In this document: positions 49,038-61,462 of the stretch, piece by piece
Layout of the letters: each line of letters opens with the position of its first letter
How positions within the stretch are numbered: the stretch's first letter is position 1
From: Hevea brasiliensis
Lineage: Eukaryota > Streptophyta > Magnoliopsida > Malpighiales > Euphorbiaceae
Direction of reading: 5' to 3'
DNA length: 64,000 nucleotides
Assembly (NCBI RefSeq): GCF_030052815.1
Contig: NC_079505.1
Span: 75,819,651 to 75,883,650 of the forward strand
The notes under the pieces: generated by a model
What the model was told of the DNA's origin: nothing
The model's database searches: none
What the model saw: only the letters and a program-made list of their open reading frames with translations
Translations under genes and position numbers: made by a program

Positions 49038-52000
49038 ATGAGCACAAAACAACCACCACCATCCAATATCCTTGCAAGCATACTTGATCACAATAGGTTG
49101 ACAGGACCTAACCTGTCTAATTGGCTAAGAAATTTGAAACTTGTCCTGAACCTTGAACATATAGGATATGTTCTAGATTCAAATGTTCCTGGTCCCTTAC
49201 CTCCAGAGGCCACACAAGAGGAACATGATACTTTGGATAAGTGGAAGGAGCATGATATGAGAGCTAAGTGTTACATGCTTGCTTCCATGAGTAATGAGTT
49301 ACAGAAGCAACATGAGAACATGCAGAGTGCGAGTGAGATCCTCCTTCACCTACAAGAGTTGTATGGTGAGCACAGCAGGAATGCTAGGTATGAGATATCT
49401 AGACAGCTATTCCGTATGAGGATGTTTGAGGGATAGAATGTTGGGGATCATGTTCACAAGATGATTCGGCTGATTGAGCAGTTGGAACATCTTGACTTCA
49501 ACATGGATTTCCAACTACGCATGATTTGATCCTTCACCTTTCTCGAGTCTTTTGGGAATTTTGTGACAAATTTCCATATGACTAAACAGGAATGCACCTT
49601 AGCTGGTTTACTCAACATGCTGGTTATTGCCCAAAAGAATATGCCAGGCAATAAAGGAAAAGAGGTAGCTTTGGTTGCATCTTCTTCTGCTGGAAAGTCC
49701 AACAAGAAGAAGGGCAATAGGAAAAAGAAACCTCAGATTCATGGTCCTTCTAAGAAAATAGCTAAACAGAAAAGGAAAACCAAAGCTGACAAAGGCAAAG
49801 GAAAGTGTTTCCACTACCAACCAAAAAAAAAAAGTGTTTCCATTGCCAATAAGAAAGTGTTTCTACTGGCCAGAGTATAACAATCTAAATGAATGCAATG
49901 CCGTGGTGAAAACCAACTCAAGTTCAAAATATATTTGGCACTTAAGGTTATGTCATGTTGCAGAAGATAGGATTGCAAAATTGAAGAAAATGGGGATTCT
50001 ATCCTCATTGGGCTCTGAGCCTACTCCAACTTGTGAATCTTGCCTTCAAGGCAAAATGACTAGATCACCCTTTGTTGGACAAGGGCTAAGAGCTGAAAAT
50101 ATTTTGGAATTAATACATAGTGATGTATGTGGTCCATTTAAAGAAATGGCTAGAGGGGGCTTTCATTATTTTATTACCTTTACTGATGATAAATCAAGGT
50201 TTGGGTATTTATATTTGATGAAATACAAACATGAATCCTTTGAAAAGTTTAAGGAATTTAAATCTGAAGTAGAAAATCAAACAGGAAAAAGTATTAAAGC
50301 TCTTCGATCAGATCGTGGAGGTGAATATTTGAAATCGAATTTGATGAATACTTGAGAGAGCATGGCATTGTTTCTCACCGACTCCTCCAGAACGCCACAA
50401 TGAATGGTGTATCTGAAGGAGAAATCGTACCCTATTGGATATGGTACGTAGTATGATGAGCTATACCGATATGCCAATCTTCTTTGGGGATTTGCATTAG
50501 AATCAGCTTTGTATATTCTGAATAGGATTCCATCAAAATCAGTTTCTTCCACACCTTATGAGATATGGCATGGAAGAAAACCAAGTCTTAAGCATGTTAA
50601 GATTTGGGGTTGTCCAGCTTATATCAAAAAGTCAACACCGATAAATTGGAGACAGATCGTAAAAGGTCGATTTGTTGGATATCCAAAAGATAGTTTTGGA
50701 TATTATTTTTATTTTCCTACTTCACAAAAGGTTGTGATAAGTAGAGATGCCACATTTCTTGAACAAATGTTTGTTCAAGAAGGAGGCAAAGGAAGGCAAA
50801 TAGAGTTAGAATTGCACTCGACCAACCAATGCATCGATGGATATAGATCCATCTAGTCAACCTATACCCATTGATGAAACATCTACACTGTTCCTCGTAG
50901 AACAACGAGGTATCTCACCCACGATGAGATATGGTTTTCTTCATGAAGAAGAACAAGAGTTGTCTACTCATGAAGAAGTAGATCATGGAGATGATCCACT
51001 TACCTATGAAGAAGCTATATCGGATATAGACTCTTCAAAATGGATTGAAGCTATGAAATCCGAGATTGATTCCATGTATAAGAATCAAGTTTGGGATCTT
51101 GTTGACCCACCTGAAGGTATTATACCTATAGGGAACAAATGGGTTTTCAAGAAGAAAATTGGTTCTGATGGAAAGGTAGAGACCTATAAGGCAAGGCTAG
51201 TAGCGAAAGGGTTTCGCCAAAGGCAAGGAATAGACTATGAGGAGACTTTCTCGCCTGTTGCCATGCTTAAATCAATTAGGATTTTATTAGCAATACCTGC
51301 ATACTATGATTATGAGATTTGGCAGATGGATGTCAAAATAGCTTTTCTCAATGGATACATTGAAGAAAACATTTTCATGGAACAACCTAGGGGATTTGAA
51401 TCCCAAGATGGTTCCAAGGTATGCAAGCTAAAGCAATCCATTTATGGGTTGAAATAAGCTTCGAGGAGTTGGAACATCCGTTTTGATGAAGCCATTAAAT
51501 CCTTTGGTTTTATCAAAAATGAGGATGAGCCATGTGTATATAGGAAGGTTAGTGACAGTGCTATCACTTTCCTTGTCTGATATGTGGATGACATACTGTT
51601 GATGGGTAATGACACAGGTATGTTGACGACTATAAAGGTATGGTTGTCAAATACATTCTCCATGAAAGACTTAGGAGAGGCAACCTATATTCTTGGGATT
51701 CGCATCTATAGAGATAGAGCGAAAAGAATAATTGGTTTATCCCAAAGTCTATGCTTGGAAAAGGTGTTAAAGAGGTTTAACATGCTTGATTCCAAGAAAG
51801 GATTGTTACTAGTGAGACATGGTATCCACCTTTCTAAAGAGATGTCTCCAAAGACACCTGAAGAAAGAGATAAGATGGCCAGGATTCCATATGCTTCGGC
51901 TATTGGAAGTTTAATGTATGCAATGTTGTGTACTAGGCCGGATATCGCATATGCTATTAGTTTGACTAGCAGGTATCAATCCAATCCAGGTTTGGAACAC

Positions 52001-52566
52001 TGGATAGCTATCAAGAATATTCTTAAGTACTTGAGAAGAACTAAGGATTTATTCTTGATTTATGGAGGTGGAGACTTGCAATTGGATGGTTATATTGATT
52101 CTGATTTCCAATCAGATATCGATGATAGAAAGTCTACCTCTAGATATGTGTTCAATTGTAATGGAGGTGCAGTCAGTTGGAAGAGTTCCAAACAGATCAC
52201 GACTGCAGATTCCACTACAGAGGCTGAGTATATTGTCGCATCGATGTCGCAAAGGAAGTCGCTTTGGATAAAGAAGTTCGTGATGTAACTTACAAGAGAT
52301 CCTTCCATTGAGTCGCCAGCCCACTACACCGTGACAATAATGGAGCAGTCATACAGGCTAAGGAACCAAGGTCTCACTAGCAATCCAAACACATAGAAAG
52401 GCGCTACCACATTATCAGAGAAATAGTTGGGCGAGGCGATGTAGCCATGCAGAAAATAGCATCAGCTGAAAATCCAGCTGATCCATTCACTAAGCCTATG
52501 TCACAGACACAGTTAGACCGACATCTTGAGAAGATAGGTCTAAAATATTGTAATGAATGGCTCTAG
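49038..52566 (+). pseudogene. Copia gag-pol, broken, protease region deleted
   Basis: Gag probably starts at 49038 (MSTKQPPPSNILASILD) and has the copia gag core (LTGPNLSNWLRNLK; ARYEISRQLFRMRMFEG). Stops follow at 49434-49436 and about 49527, then a Lys-rich tail. At about 49820-49870 the zinc knuckle and protease are missing, and the sequence jumps to gag-pre-integrase (WHLRLCHVAEDRIAKL; CESCLQGKMTRSPF). Next is integrase (HSDVCGPF; LRSDRGGEYLKS), with stops near 50353-50450. RT begins near 51000 (WIEAMKSEI; KARLVAKGFRQRQGIDYEET) with an intact YVDD box at 51580-51591. Stops lie at 51455-51457 and 51577-51579. RNase H (STTEAEYIVAS) and the C-terminal tail (LDRHLEKIGLKYCNEWL) end near 52566. 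Not functional. Confidence 0.88.
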
Positions 52567-52580
52567 TGCTAGTGAGAGAT

Positions 52581-54676
52581 TGCTAGTAGTATGCCCTAGA
52601 GCATATCATTTAGTATGTATCTTGTACATATTTTTAATAATAAAAGGCATTTCCACTTTTCCATTTACATAATATATTTATGTGTAATAGAAAAGGTCCA
52701 TTGATATTTTGTTAGAAATATTATTCTTAAGTTGTTAAGAATATGAGTGACAATATTTCTAGCACGAAGTATCATAAATAGGTTCACAATCGAGGATACT
52801 TCATAATAAGGACATGACTTATCCAGAAAGATTGTATTCATGTTTGTTCCCAAGTTATTTATATGAGATATAAATAAGATGGAATGGTGAGTCTCATGCC
52901 ATATAACAAACATGATAGGCACTTATAAATGATAAGTAGGTCAACCGGTGACACTTATGACAAGCACATGGAGTTTACTCTTGTCAATGTTTTGTCATAA
53001 ATCATATCGATGCATATAATATTTAGACTGAGATAGCACAGCTTATCTTGTATATAGGTAGTTTGAGTTTGATATCGCTTTCATACTTGTACTGTATGGG
53101 TATATGGGCATGTGTTGACTCCTACTAGTTATATATGGAGGTAGGTGTTGATCAAGATGGAATCTATTCCTCTAAGTAAATAGAGATAAAATCCTATGTT
53201 CATTTAATTGTTCTTGATGTTTCAAGTTCCTGCCAGATGATAGATTTATTCGTAAAAGAGTTTACGATCGTAAAATCTTTTAATCAAGAACTGGAATTAA
53301 AAGAGAACATAATATTCATAGTAAATGGAGTTTGACATAAACCATGACTCCAGCTTGAGTTGGGATTTTGTAACAGAGAGATTTTAGTGCATGGTAACAT
53401 ATGATTATAGGTTCATATAAGGTAAACCTTATTACTAATTGGGTGGCCATGGCATGCTATGCTAGGTGTTAACCATGGTCTATGAGGTTCATAAAATGAT
53501 TTAGAGAAATCATTTATGGTAAGAAAGAGTTCTGATGATGTTAAGAGTTGATATCATGTCTCATTGCCAATTAGTGATGAGCTTAGTAAGTCACACACAT
53601 ACTCAAGTTATCACCTAATTAAATATGATTTAATTAATTAATTAAAGAGTTTAATTGCTTAATTAAATAGGTTTGGTTTGCACTTAAATTGCAAAGTCCC
53701 TAGCATGACTTGAAACCAAATCTAGATTGTTGGATGTATAATATAAGTTAAATTTATATTTAAAGTGTTTAAATATGAATTTAATTAATGAGAAATTAAT
53801 TAATAGAGATTAATTAATTAATTTATATTTGATATAAATTAATTAGAAGAAGAAAAATAATTATTTTGGGTTGAGAACTCAAAATTAAGACACAGGGGCA
53901 TTTTGGTCATTTTACAGTGTGACACGTGGCACCATGAGATGGTGACACATGGCATAACACATAAGCTTGCCAAATGTTTTTTAATCATGTAAGATGATTA
54001 AAATCAAGATTAAATATAGGTTTGACACTTGGCACAATGTGATTGGGTCACTTAAACCTAGAGCTAATCAAAGGGTGACATGTGGCAAGGGTTTAATGTG
54101 TTAACCTAGCTATTTAAGTGTGGTTATGAAAGAAAAATAACCAGCAGCCACTGCTCTCCTTTGTCACGCCACTTTGAGGGTTTTCATCTATTCTTCTTCA
54201 TCTCTCATCAATTCAAAGAGATTAGCCATCAATCTCTTGAATTAAGAACGCTAGAAATTGTTTCTAGTGTCCTGTTTACATCTCTAATCTCTTAAAAAGC
54301 AGAACTTGAATTTCTAATTAATAGAAAAGGCTTTAGAAGCTGTTCAAGGGCTGCCATAGGTGTTATTGGTGTGGACAAGCTAGAGGGACAACATCCGTGT
54401 CCTCAAGATGAATCTCAAAGCGCAGACATTGCAAAGACATCAAGAGGTTAGTGTAATCGTTCTTGATTTAATCTAGGGTTCTAAAATTAATCTGATTAAT
54501 TTTAAAATCTTAAATGGCAAATACAGATCCAACAACATATTAAAAGAGTTTTAATATGTTGTTTATCATTGAAATCAAATAGATAAAAATAAATCTTGCA
54601 TGATGCATGTGACCCTAGGTGAAAATTTTTGAATTCAATGGTATAAACTTGTGTTTTTCACGCTTCCGTTCCTTCA
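52581..54676 (+). repeat. 3' LTR of the copia element
   Basis: It starts TGCTAGTAGTATGCCCTAG and ends TTCCGTTCCTTCA, and is nearly identical to 45155-47255. Followed by the target duplication ATTTT and the resumed Athila-like gag. Confidence 0.92.
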
Positions 54677-54681
54677 ATTTT

Positions 54682-55662
54682 CCACCTGGAAAAACACAAG
54701 AATTGAGGAATCAAATGACAGCTTTTAGACCAAGAGAAGATGAAACTCTATATGAATCATGGATGAGATGGAAAGAATTAGAAAGACAATGCCCACATCA
54801 TGCCATTCCAAAATGGATGATAAATCAGAATTTTTACACCAATGTTACTCTTGCAATTAGAGGGATTATTGATGCTCAAACAGGAGGAGAATTTATTATG
54901 AAGCATGAAGATGAAGCTTATGAGCTATTGGAGAAAATTGCAAAGAATACTCATCTTTGGAGTAGTCCAAGAGGACCAGCTCCAACTCAAAGAAGGCAAG
55001 CTGCTGGAATGTATGACCTTGATCCATTCAACATGATTAATGCAAAGTTTGATGCACTCACAAATGTTTTGGCTAAGAAGATGGAAGATTTGAGTATGTT
55101 GGTCAGTTCATCATCATCATCTGGAAGTTCACAACAAGTTGCTTATGCAGAAGGAACTACTAGCTGTGGAGTAGACTATGGAGAGCAAGCTGCATATGTT
55201 GGTAATTATGGAAACAAACAAATGGGGAATCCTTACTCTCAAACTTATAATCCAACTTGGAGGAATCATCCCAACTTTTCATGGGGAAATCAGCAAAGTC
55301 AAGTTCCAAATCAGAATTTTCAACCACAACAGCAACAAGGAATTCTATATAAGCAAAATAGGTAACCATTGCCTAATTTTCAGCAGAAAAATATGAATCC
55401 TCCACCAAAACAGCAAGAACAAAGTTCCACCACAGAAGTTTTATTACAAAAGATTCTTGCTAACCAAACTAAGCATGATGAAGAGATGAGAGAGATGAAA
55501 GCAAGGCTAGAGCAGATGCAAACACATAACAGAATGTTGGAAAATCAGATTGCACAACAAGCATCTTCCTCAGGTACCAAGTCTTTTGGAAAACTTCCAA
55601 GTCAACTAGAAAACCCAAGAGAGCAGTGTCAAGCTATTACTTTAAGAAGTGGGAAGTTGTAA
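54682..55662 (+). pseudogene. Athila-like gag, 3' part
   Basis: Resumes with the gag core (TQELRNQMTAFRPREDETLY; WMINQNFYTNVTLAIRGIID) and then Gln/Asn-rich sequence and a coiled-coil-like stretch (ANQTKHDEEMREMKARLEQM). TAA stops lie at 55363-55365 and 55660-55662, and the frame is otherwise kept into pol. No CCHC zinc knuckle is visible, as is usual for this group. Confidence 0.8.
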
Positions 55663-55665
55663 ATA

Positions 55666-58600
55666 ATGAGAAGAGTGAAAAAAATGAGAAAAGTGAAAAT
55701 AGTGAGGAGAGAAAATGAGAAAGAAACTGATGAGGGTGAAAAACAAGAAAGTAAGAAAGAAAGTGCAGAAAAATGCAAAGAGGAAATTGAAGAGAAGGAA
55801 GAGAAGTATATACCTCTAGAGCCCTACAAGCCACAACTTCCCTTTCCACAAAGATTTCACAAAACCAAGCTTGATAAGCAATTTGGGAAGTTCTTAGAGG
55901 TTTTGAAGAAGCTATACATAAATGTGCCTTTTATTGATGCTCTTTCACAAATGCACTCTTATGCAAAATTCTTAAAAGAAATTCTCTCAAACAAGAGGAA
56001 ACTTGAAGATCATGAAACTGTAGCTTTGATAGAAGAATGCAGTGCTATCCTCCAAAGGAAACTTCCTCCAAAGCTCAAGAATCCAAGGAGTTTTTCAATT
56101 CCATGCCACATTGGGGAATCATGTTCTACAAAAGCTTTATGTGATCTAGGGGCTAGTATTAGCCTTATGCCCCTCTCCATTTATGAGAAGCTCAATATGG
56201 GAGATCTTAAGCCAACCCACATTTCTCTTCAGTTAGCTGACAGATCAATTAAGTATCCTGAAGGGATTTTGGAGAATGTGCCTCTGAAGGTTGGGAAGTT
56301 CTATATACCTGTTGATTTTTTCATCTTGGACATGGAACAGGATTCTAATTTCCCAATCATATTGGGAAGACCCTTTCTAGCTACAACAGGAGCATTGATT
56401 GATGTTAAGGGAGAAAAAATGACTCTTAGAGTTGGTGAAGATCAATTGGTTTTCAATATTAATAACACTATGAAGAAGCATCATTCTGAAGCTGATACTT
56501 GCTTGAGAGTTGATATTATTGATGAGTTGGTTGAAGAACACTTCAGAAAGAAATATCCAGAAGATGCACTTGAAAATTATTTGGTTCATGGAGGAGGCAT
56601 AGACTATGACAACCCTCATGTGGCTGCTTATGCTCAACATTTAGAGGGTAGTCCACCATTCATCTCTGCTCCAGTTTTTCAACTCATACAACAGGAAAAA
56701 GTTGAATCTAAGCAACCATCATTCAAGGAAGTAGATGCACCTAAGGTAGAACTTAAGCAACTTCCTTCTCAGCTCAGGTATGAATTTCTTGGCACTAATA
56801 ACACTTATCCAGTAATTATAAATGCAAACTTGAGTACCTTAGAGGCTGATAAGTTGTTAAGAGTGTTGAGGCAATTCAGAAAAGTTTTAGGATATACCAT
56901 AGATGATATTAAGGGAATAAGCCCACACTTTTGCATGCTCAGAATCAGTTTGGAAGAAAATTGTAAACCATCTATTGAACATCAGAGGAGGTTGAACCCA
57001 AATATGAAAGAAGTTGTTAAAAAGGAAATTTTGAAGTTGCTTGATGCAGGGATCATATATCCTATCTCAAATAGTACTTGGGTGAGCCCAGTACATGTTG
57101 TCCCAAAAAAGGGTGGAATGATAGTTGTCAAAAATGAAAATAATGAATTAATTCCCACCAGAACAGTGACTAGTTGGCGAATGTGCATAGATTACAGAAA
57201 ATTAAATTTAGCCACTAGAAAAGATCATTTTCCACTTCCCTTCATTGATCAAATGTTAAAAAGATTGGCTAGGCATTCTTATTTTTGCTATGTAGATGGG
57301 TATTTAGGATTTTTTCAAATCCCTATCCATCCAAATGATCAATAGAAAACTACTTTTACTTGTCCATATGGAACCTTTGCTTATAGGAGGATGCCATTTG
57401 GGTTGTGTAATGCACCAGCCACTTTTCAAAGGTGCATGATGGCAATCTTCTCAGATTTCATTGAAGACATAATGGAGGTTTTTATGGATGATTTTTCTGT
57501 TTATGGATCTTCATTTGACATATGCTTGGCTAACCTTTCTAAAGTTTTGCAGCGATGTGCAGATACTGACCTTGTGTTAAACTGGGAAAAGTGTCATTTC
57601 ATGGTTCAGGAAGGGATAGTGCTTGGACATTTGGTGTCTAACAGAGGAATAGAGGTTGATAAAGCCAAGGTTGAAGTGATAGAGAAGATGGCTCCTCCTA
57701 CCAATGTCAAGGGAATTCGAAGTTTTCTAGGACATGCCGAGTTTCTGACGCTTTATCAAGGATTTTTCTAAAATAGCTAAACCTTTGTCTAATTTGTTAA
57801 GTCATGACATACCATTTGTATTTGACCAAGAGTGTTTGGATGCCTTTTGCAGGTTGAAGCAAGCTCTTATCACTGCACCAATCATGCAACCACCTGATTG
57901 GAGCCTACCTTTTGAAATTATGTGTGATGCTAGCAACTATGCAATTGGAGCTGTTCTTGGTCAAAGAAAGGACAAAAAGGCTTATGCTATTTATTATGCT
58001 AGTAGAACACTGGATGAGGCTCAAACAAATTATGCAACAACTGAAAAGGAATTCTTAGCAATTGTCTTTGCATTGGAAAAGTTCAGACCTTACATTATTG
58101 ACTCAAAGGTGGTTATATTTTCAGATCATGCAGCCATCAGGTATTTACTCCGTAAAAAGGAGGCTAAACCTAGGCTCATTAGGTGGATTCTGATGCTACA
58201 AGAGTTTGATTTGGAGATTAGAGATAAGAAGGGAGCTGAAAATGTAGTTGCAGATAATCTTAGTAGGTTGAAATTGGATGATGAAGAAATGGATGAAATC
58301 CCTATTGATGAGTTTTTCTTGGATGAACAACTTTTCTCTCTTGTTGCTAAACTACCTTGGTATGCAGACTTTTTGAATTATCTATCTTGTGGAGTTTTGC
58401 CTCTAGGAATGACATGGCAACAAAAGAAAAAGTTTTTGCATGAGGTAAAGTTTTATAGATGGGATGATCCTTTACTCTTTAGGAGATGTTGTGATGGTTT
58501 AATAAGAAGATGTATTCCTGATGAGGAGACACAGAGTGTTATGCATCATTGCCATGCTTCTGATTATGGAGGACATTTTGGAATCTCTAAAACAGCTAGT

Positions 58601-59674
58601 AAAATTTTGCAAGCTGGTTTCTTTTGGCCAAATCTTTTTAAGGATGTGAGGAAATTTGTGTTGGAATGTGATAAATGTCAAAGGAGTGGAAATTTGTCAA
58701 AAAGAGATCAAATGCCCCTAAATGATATTCTTGAAGTGGAATTATTCGATGTCTGGGAAATAGATTTTATGGGGCCATTTCCTCTTTCATATGGTAATAG
58801 ATACATCCTAGTTGGGGTTGACTATGTGTCAAAGTGGGTGGAAGCTATTGCAACTCCAACTAATGATGCTAGAGTGGTAGTTAAATTCTTGAAGAAATTT
58901 GTTTTGAGTAGGTTTGGAGCTCCTAGGGCTGTAAGTAGTGATGGAGGTTCACATTTTTGTAATAAGCAATTTGAGAGCTTAATGAGGAAGTATGGTGTAG
59001 TGCACAAGATAGCTACCCCATACCACCCTCAAACTTCAGGACAAGTTGAAATTTCTAACAGAGAACTCAAACATATCTTAGAGAAAACAGTGAGCAATTC
59101 TCAGAAAGATTGGTCTATCAAACTAGATTATGCTTTATGGGCATATAGGACTGCTTACAAAACACCTATAGGAACTACTCCCTTTAGGTTGGTGTATAGT
59201 AAGTCTTGTCATTTACCTGTGGAGCTAGAGCATAGAGCATATTGGGCCATTCAGACCTTGAATTTTGATCTTAAGTAAGCTGGTGAGAAAAGGCTATTGC
59301 AACTTAATGAGCTTGAAGAATTGAGGATGGATGCTTATGAAAGTGCTTGTATTTACAAAGAAAGAACCAAAGTTTGGCATGATAAGCATCTTAGAAAAAA
59401 GGAATTTAAAGAAGGTGATTTAGTTTTATTGTTCAACTCAAGATTGAAATTGTTCCCTGGAAAACTTAAATCAAGGTGGACTGGTCCATATAGAGTTTCT
59501 AAGGTTTTCCCTTATGGAGCAATTGAAATTTGGAGTGAAAAATCTGGAAATTTTAAGGTCAATGGGCATAGATTGAAACATTACATAACTGGAGACCCGA
59601 TAAAGGGAGCAAGCTGTTATAAGCTCTCCAATCCCTCACCTCTTTTCAGTGAAATACATGAAAAGTCCAGCTAA
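55666..59674 (+). pseudogene. Athila-like pol (protease, RT, RNase H, integrase), with stops and one frameshift
   Basis: A charged linker leads to a protease with CDLGASISLMPLSIYEK (56140-56190) and IILGRPFLATT. RT has MCIDYRKLNLATRKDHFPLP, and its catalytic box FMDD is intact near 57484-57495. RNase H has [23 protein letters not shown] and VADNLSRLK motifs. Integrase has an HHCC site ([22 protein letters not shown]) and all three catalytic acids: [16 protein letters not shown] and GQVEISNRE. Lesions: TAG at 57343-57345, a frameshift near 57745-57760, and TAA at 59276-59278. The frame is otherwise open to 59674. Confidence 0.88.
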
Positions 59675-60451
59675 GGACAATAAATTAGCCCTCTTGGGAG
59701 GCATCCCAAGTTCTTTTATTTTCCTTTTTGTTAATTTACTTTTATTTACATTGCTTTTCTTTTTATCTTAAATCTCCCCAAATTCAATTTTTGACATTGT
59801 TGAATCTTGTCCCTTGTAGATGTATTTCAATGGAGGAAGGTTGGTGAACTGCTGGGGAGTGATTCTTAATCTGAAATTTTGTCCTTCAAACTCTCCCAAA
59901 ATTGATTGATTTTTACTGCATACCTGTGCAGGTTTGCTACCTAGTTTATGCAGAGAGAAAAAAATGAAATTTTGCAGCAAAGGAGGGGTCTGCAGCAGAT
60001 GACTTATGTTTTTGGTGAGGTTGGGTGTGTAACTTTTAAGTATTTGTGCTTATAATGTTAATATGGTGGTAAGTGAGTCATTTTTGTAGTTTTGAGCTTA
60101 TTTGGGTTGTGAGATTCAAGGTGGATATACTGCATTTTCTTGGCATAACTTGGGGAGTCCATTCTCATTTGTGGATAGATGCAACTTTATGCAGATTTTA
60201 TTGAGTCTTAATGTGCTAAATGTTGATTTGCAGAATTTGAGTTGAAATGGCATGATTCACAAATGCCTTTTATGCAGGATCCACTTCTACGAGCTTGTGT
60301 GATGCAATTTTGATGGATTTTGTATATCTTGATGTGTTTTTGATGACAATTTCTCATGATTTATGCTTCATAGAATTATATTCCTTCATTCTAGGGTATT
60401 TTTCATACTTTCAAATCATTTTCAATTATAATCTCAATCTTGTTGAATTGT
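59675..60451 (+). other. Non-coding spacer after Athila-like pol
   Basis: AT-rich spacer with no recognised gene. Isolated TATGCAG/GCATAA words appear and become regular from 60452 on. A short open frame at 60295-60561 overlaps the repeat array and is not supported. Confidence 0.5.
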
Positions 60452-61230
60452 GCATAAGTAACTGCATAGCTTATGCAATCCTGCATAACCATAATTCTTG
60501 CCATTTTCATCTCTGTTGCAAACTGCATAAGGAAGTGCATAGCTTATGCAACTCTGCATAGCTACATTTTTGTCAAATTTTATATCTATCGAAACTTGCA
60601 TAAGTGTGTGCATGACTTATGCACTTTTGCATGACTTCAAATCCTGCATTTTCTCTTTCCACCGAAACCTGCATAAGGAGAGCGCATAGCTTATGCACTT
60701 CCGCATGACCACACTCCCCAAAAACCAAAACTTGCCGAGACTTGCATAAGCAGGGTGCATAACTTATGCACTTCCGCATAACCACCAACTCTGAATTCCA
60801 AAACCTGCCGACAGGTGCATAAGGAGAGTGCATAACTTATGCACTTCCGCATGACCACACTCCCCAAAAACCAAAACTTGCCGAGACTTGCATAAGCAGG
60901 GTGCATAACTTATGCACTTCCGCATGACCACCAACTCTAACTTCCAAAACTTGTCGAGACCTGCATAAGGAGAGTGCATAACTTATGCACTTCTGCATGA
61001 CCAAACTCTCCACAAATTAAAACCTGCTGAGACCTGCATAAGGAGAGTGCATGACTTATGCACTTCCGCTGCACTTCCGCATGACCTATTTCTTTGAAAT
61101 CCAAAACAGGCCGAAACTTACATAAGTTAGCGCATAAGCTATGCACTCTTGCATAATCAGTTTTTCACACCCTTTATCTTCCACCGAAACCTGCATAAGA
61201 GAGTGCATAAGTTATGCACACCTACTTTTC
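60452..61230. repeat. 73-bp tandem repeat array with a hairpin in each unit
   Basis: The word GCATAAG (or a one-base variant) recurs at 60452, 60525, 60598, 60671, 60744, 60817, 60890, 60963 and 61036, exactly 73 bp apart. It recurs again at 61120 (an 11-bp insertion makes this step 84) and 61193. Each unit has GCATAAG, then about 12 bases, then CTTATGC, an inverted pair, plus TGCATAACTTATGCA, a 15-base near-palindrome. From 60671 to 61036 the units alternate GGAGAG- and CAGGG-type, giving a 146-bp higher-order repeat. Confidence 0.9.
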
Positions 61231-61462
61231 CCCTTATGCAGTTTTACACAAGTCCTTTTTAAATCAAAATTCGTTTTCGGCACCCATTTTCCCACCTCCA
61301 CTTCCCGATATTCCTGTTCACTTCTTTTTCCCCCCACGTCTATTTATTCCGGCATTACCTCTCCCCTTCTTCTCCACTCCTATTTTCTCCGCATTTGCCC
61401 TAACTTCTCTCTGCATCTTTCACTTTCTCCCTCAACTCCTCCATTCTCACCATCGACACCCA
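61231..61462 (+). other. Pyrimidine-rich stretch before the ORF1-like frame
   Basis: C/T-rich sequence (TTCTTTTTCCCCCC, CTCCCCTTCTTCTCC) directly upstream of the ORF1-like start. It is open in the same frame back to about 61214 but of low complexity. It may be leader sequence for a spliced subgenomic RNA, but no acceptor is decisive. Confidence 0.35.

Larger units (their letters stand above)
45155..54676 (+). mobile_element. Complete Ty1/copia retrotransposon nested in the Athila-like gag
   Basis: LTRs at 45155-47255 (2101 bp) and 52581-54676 (2096 bp) differ by only scattered substitutions and small indels. Flanking 5-bp duplications are identical (ATTTT at 45150-45154 and 54677-54681). A primer site TGGTATCAGAGCC (47258-47270) follows the 5' LTR, and a purine tract precedes the 3' LTR. 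The internal region has a tandem-repeat leader and a defective gag-pol with integrase before RT, the copia order. It is the youngest element in the window. Confidence 0.93.

Noticed and set aside
60573..61146. Overlapping minus-strand open frames rich in MHSPYA and KLCTLLMQ-type words
   Set aside because: They are translations of the 73-bp array in several frames; 73 is not a multiple of three, so no single protein repeat is maintained.
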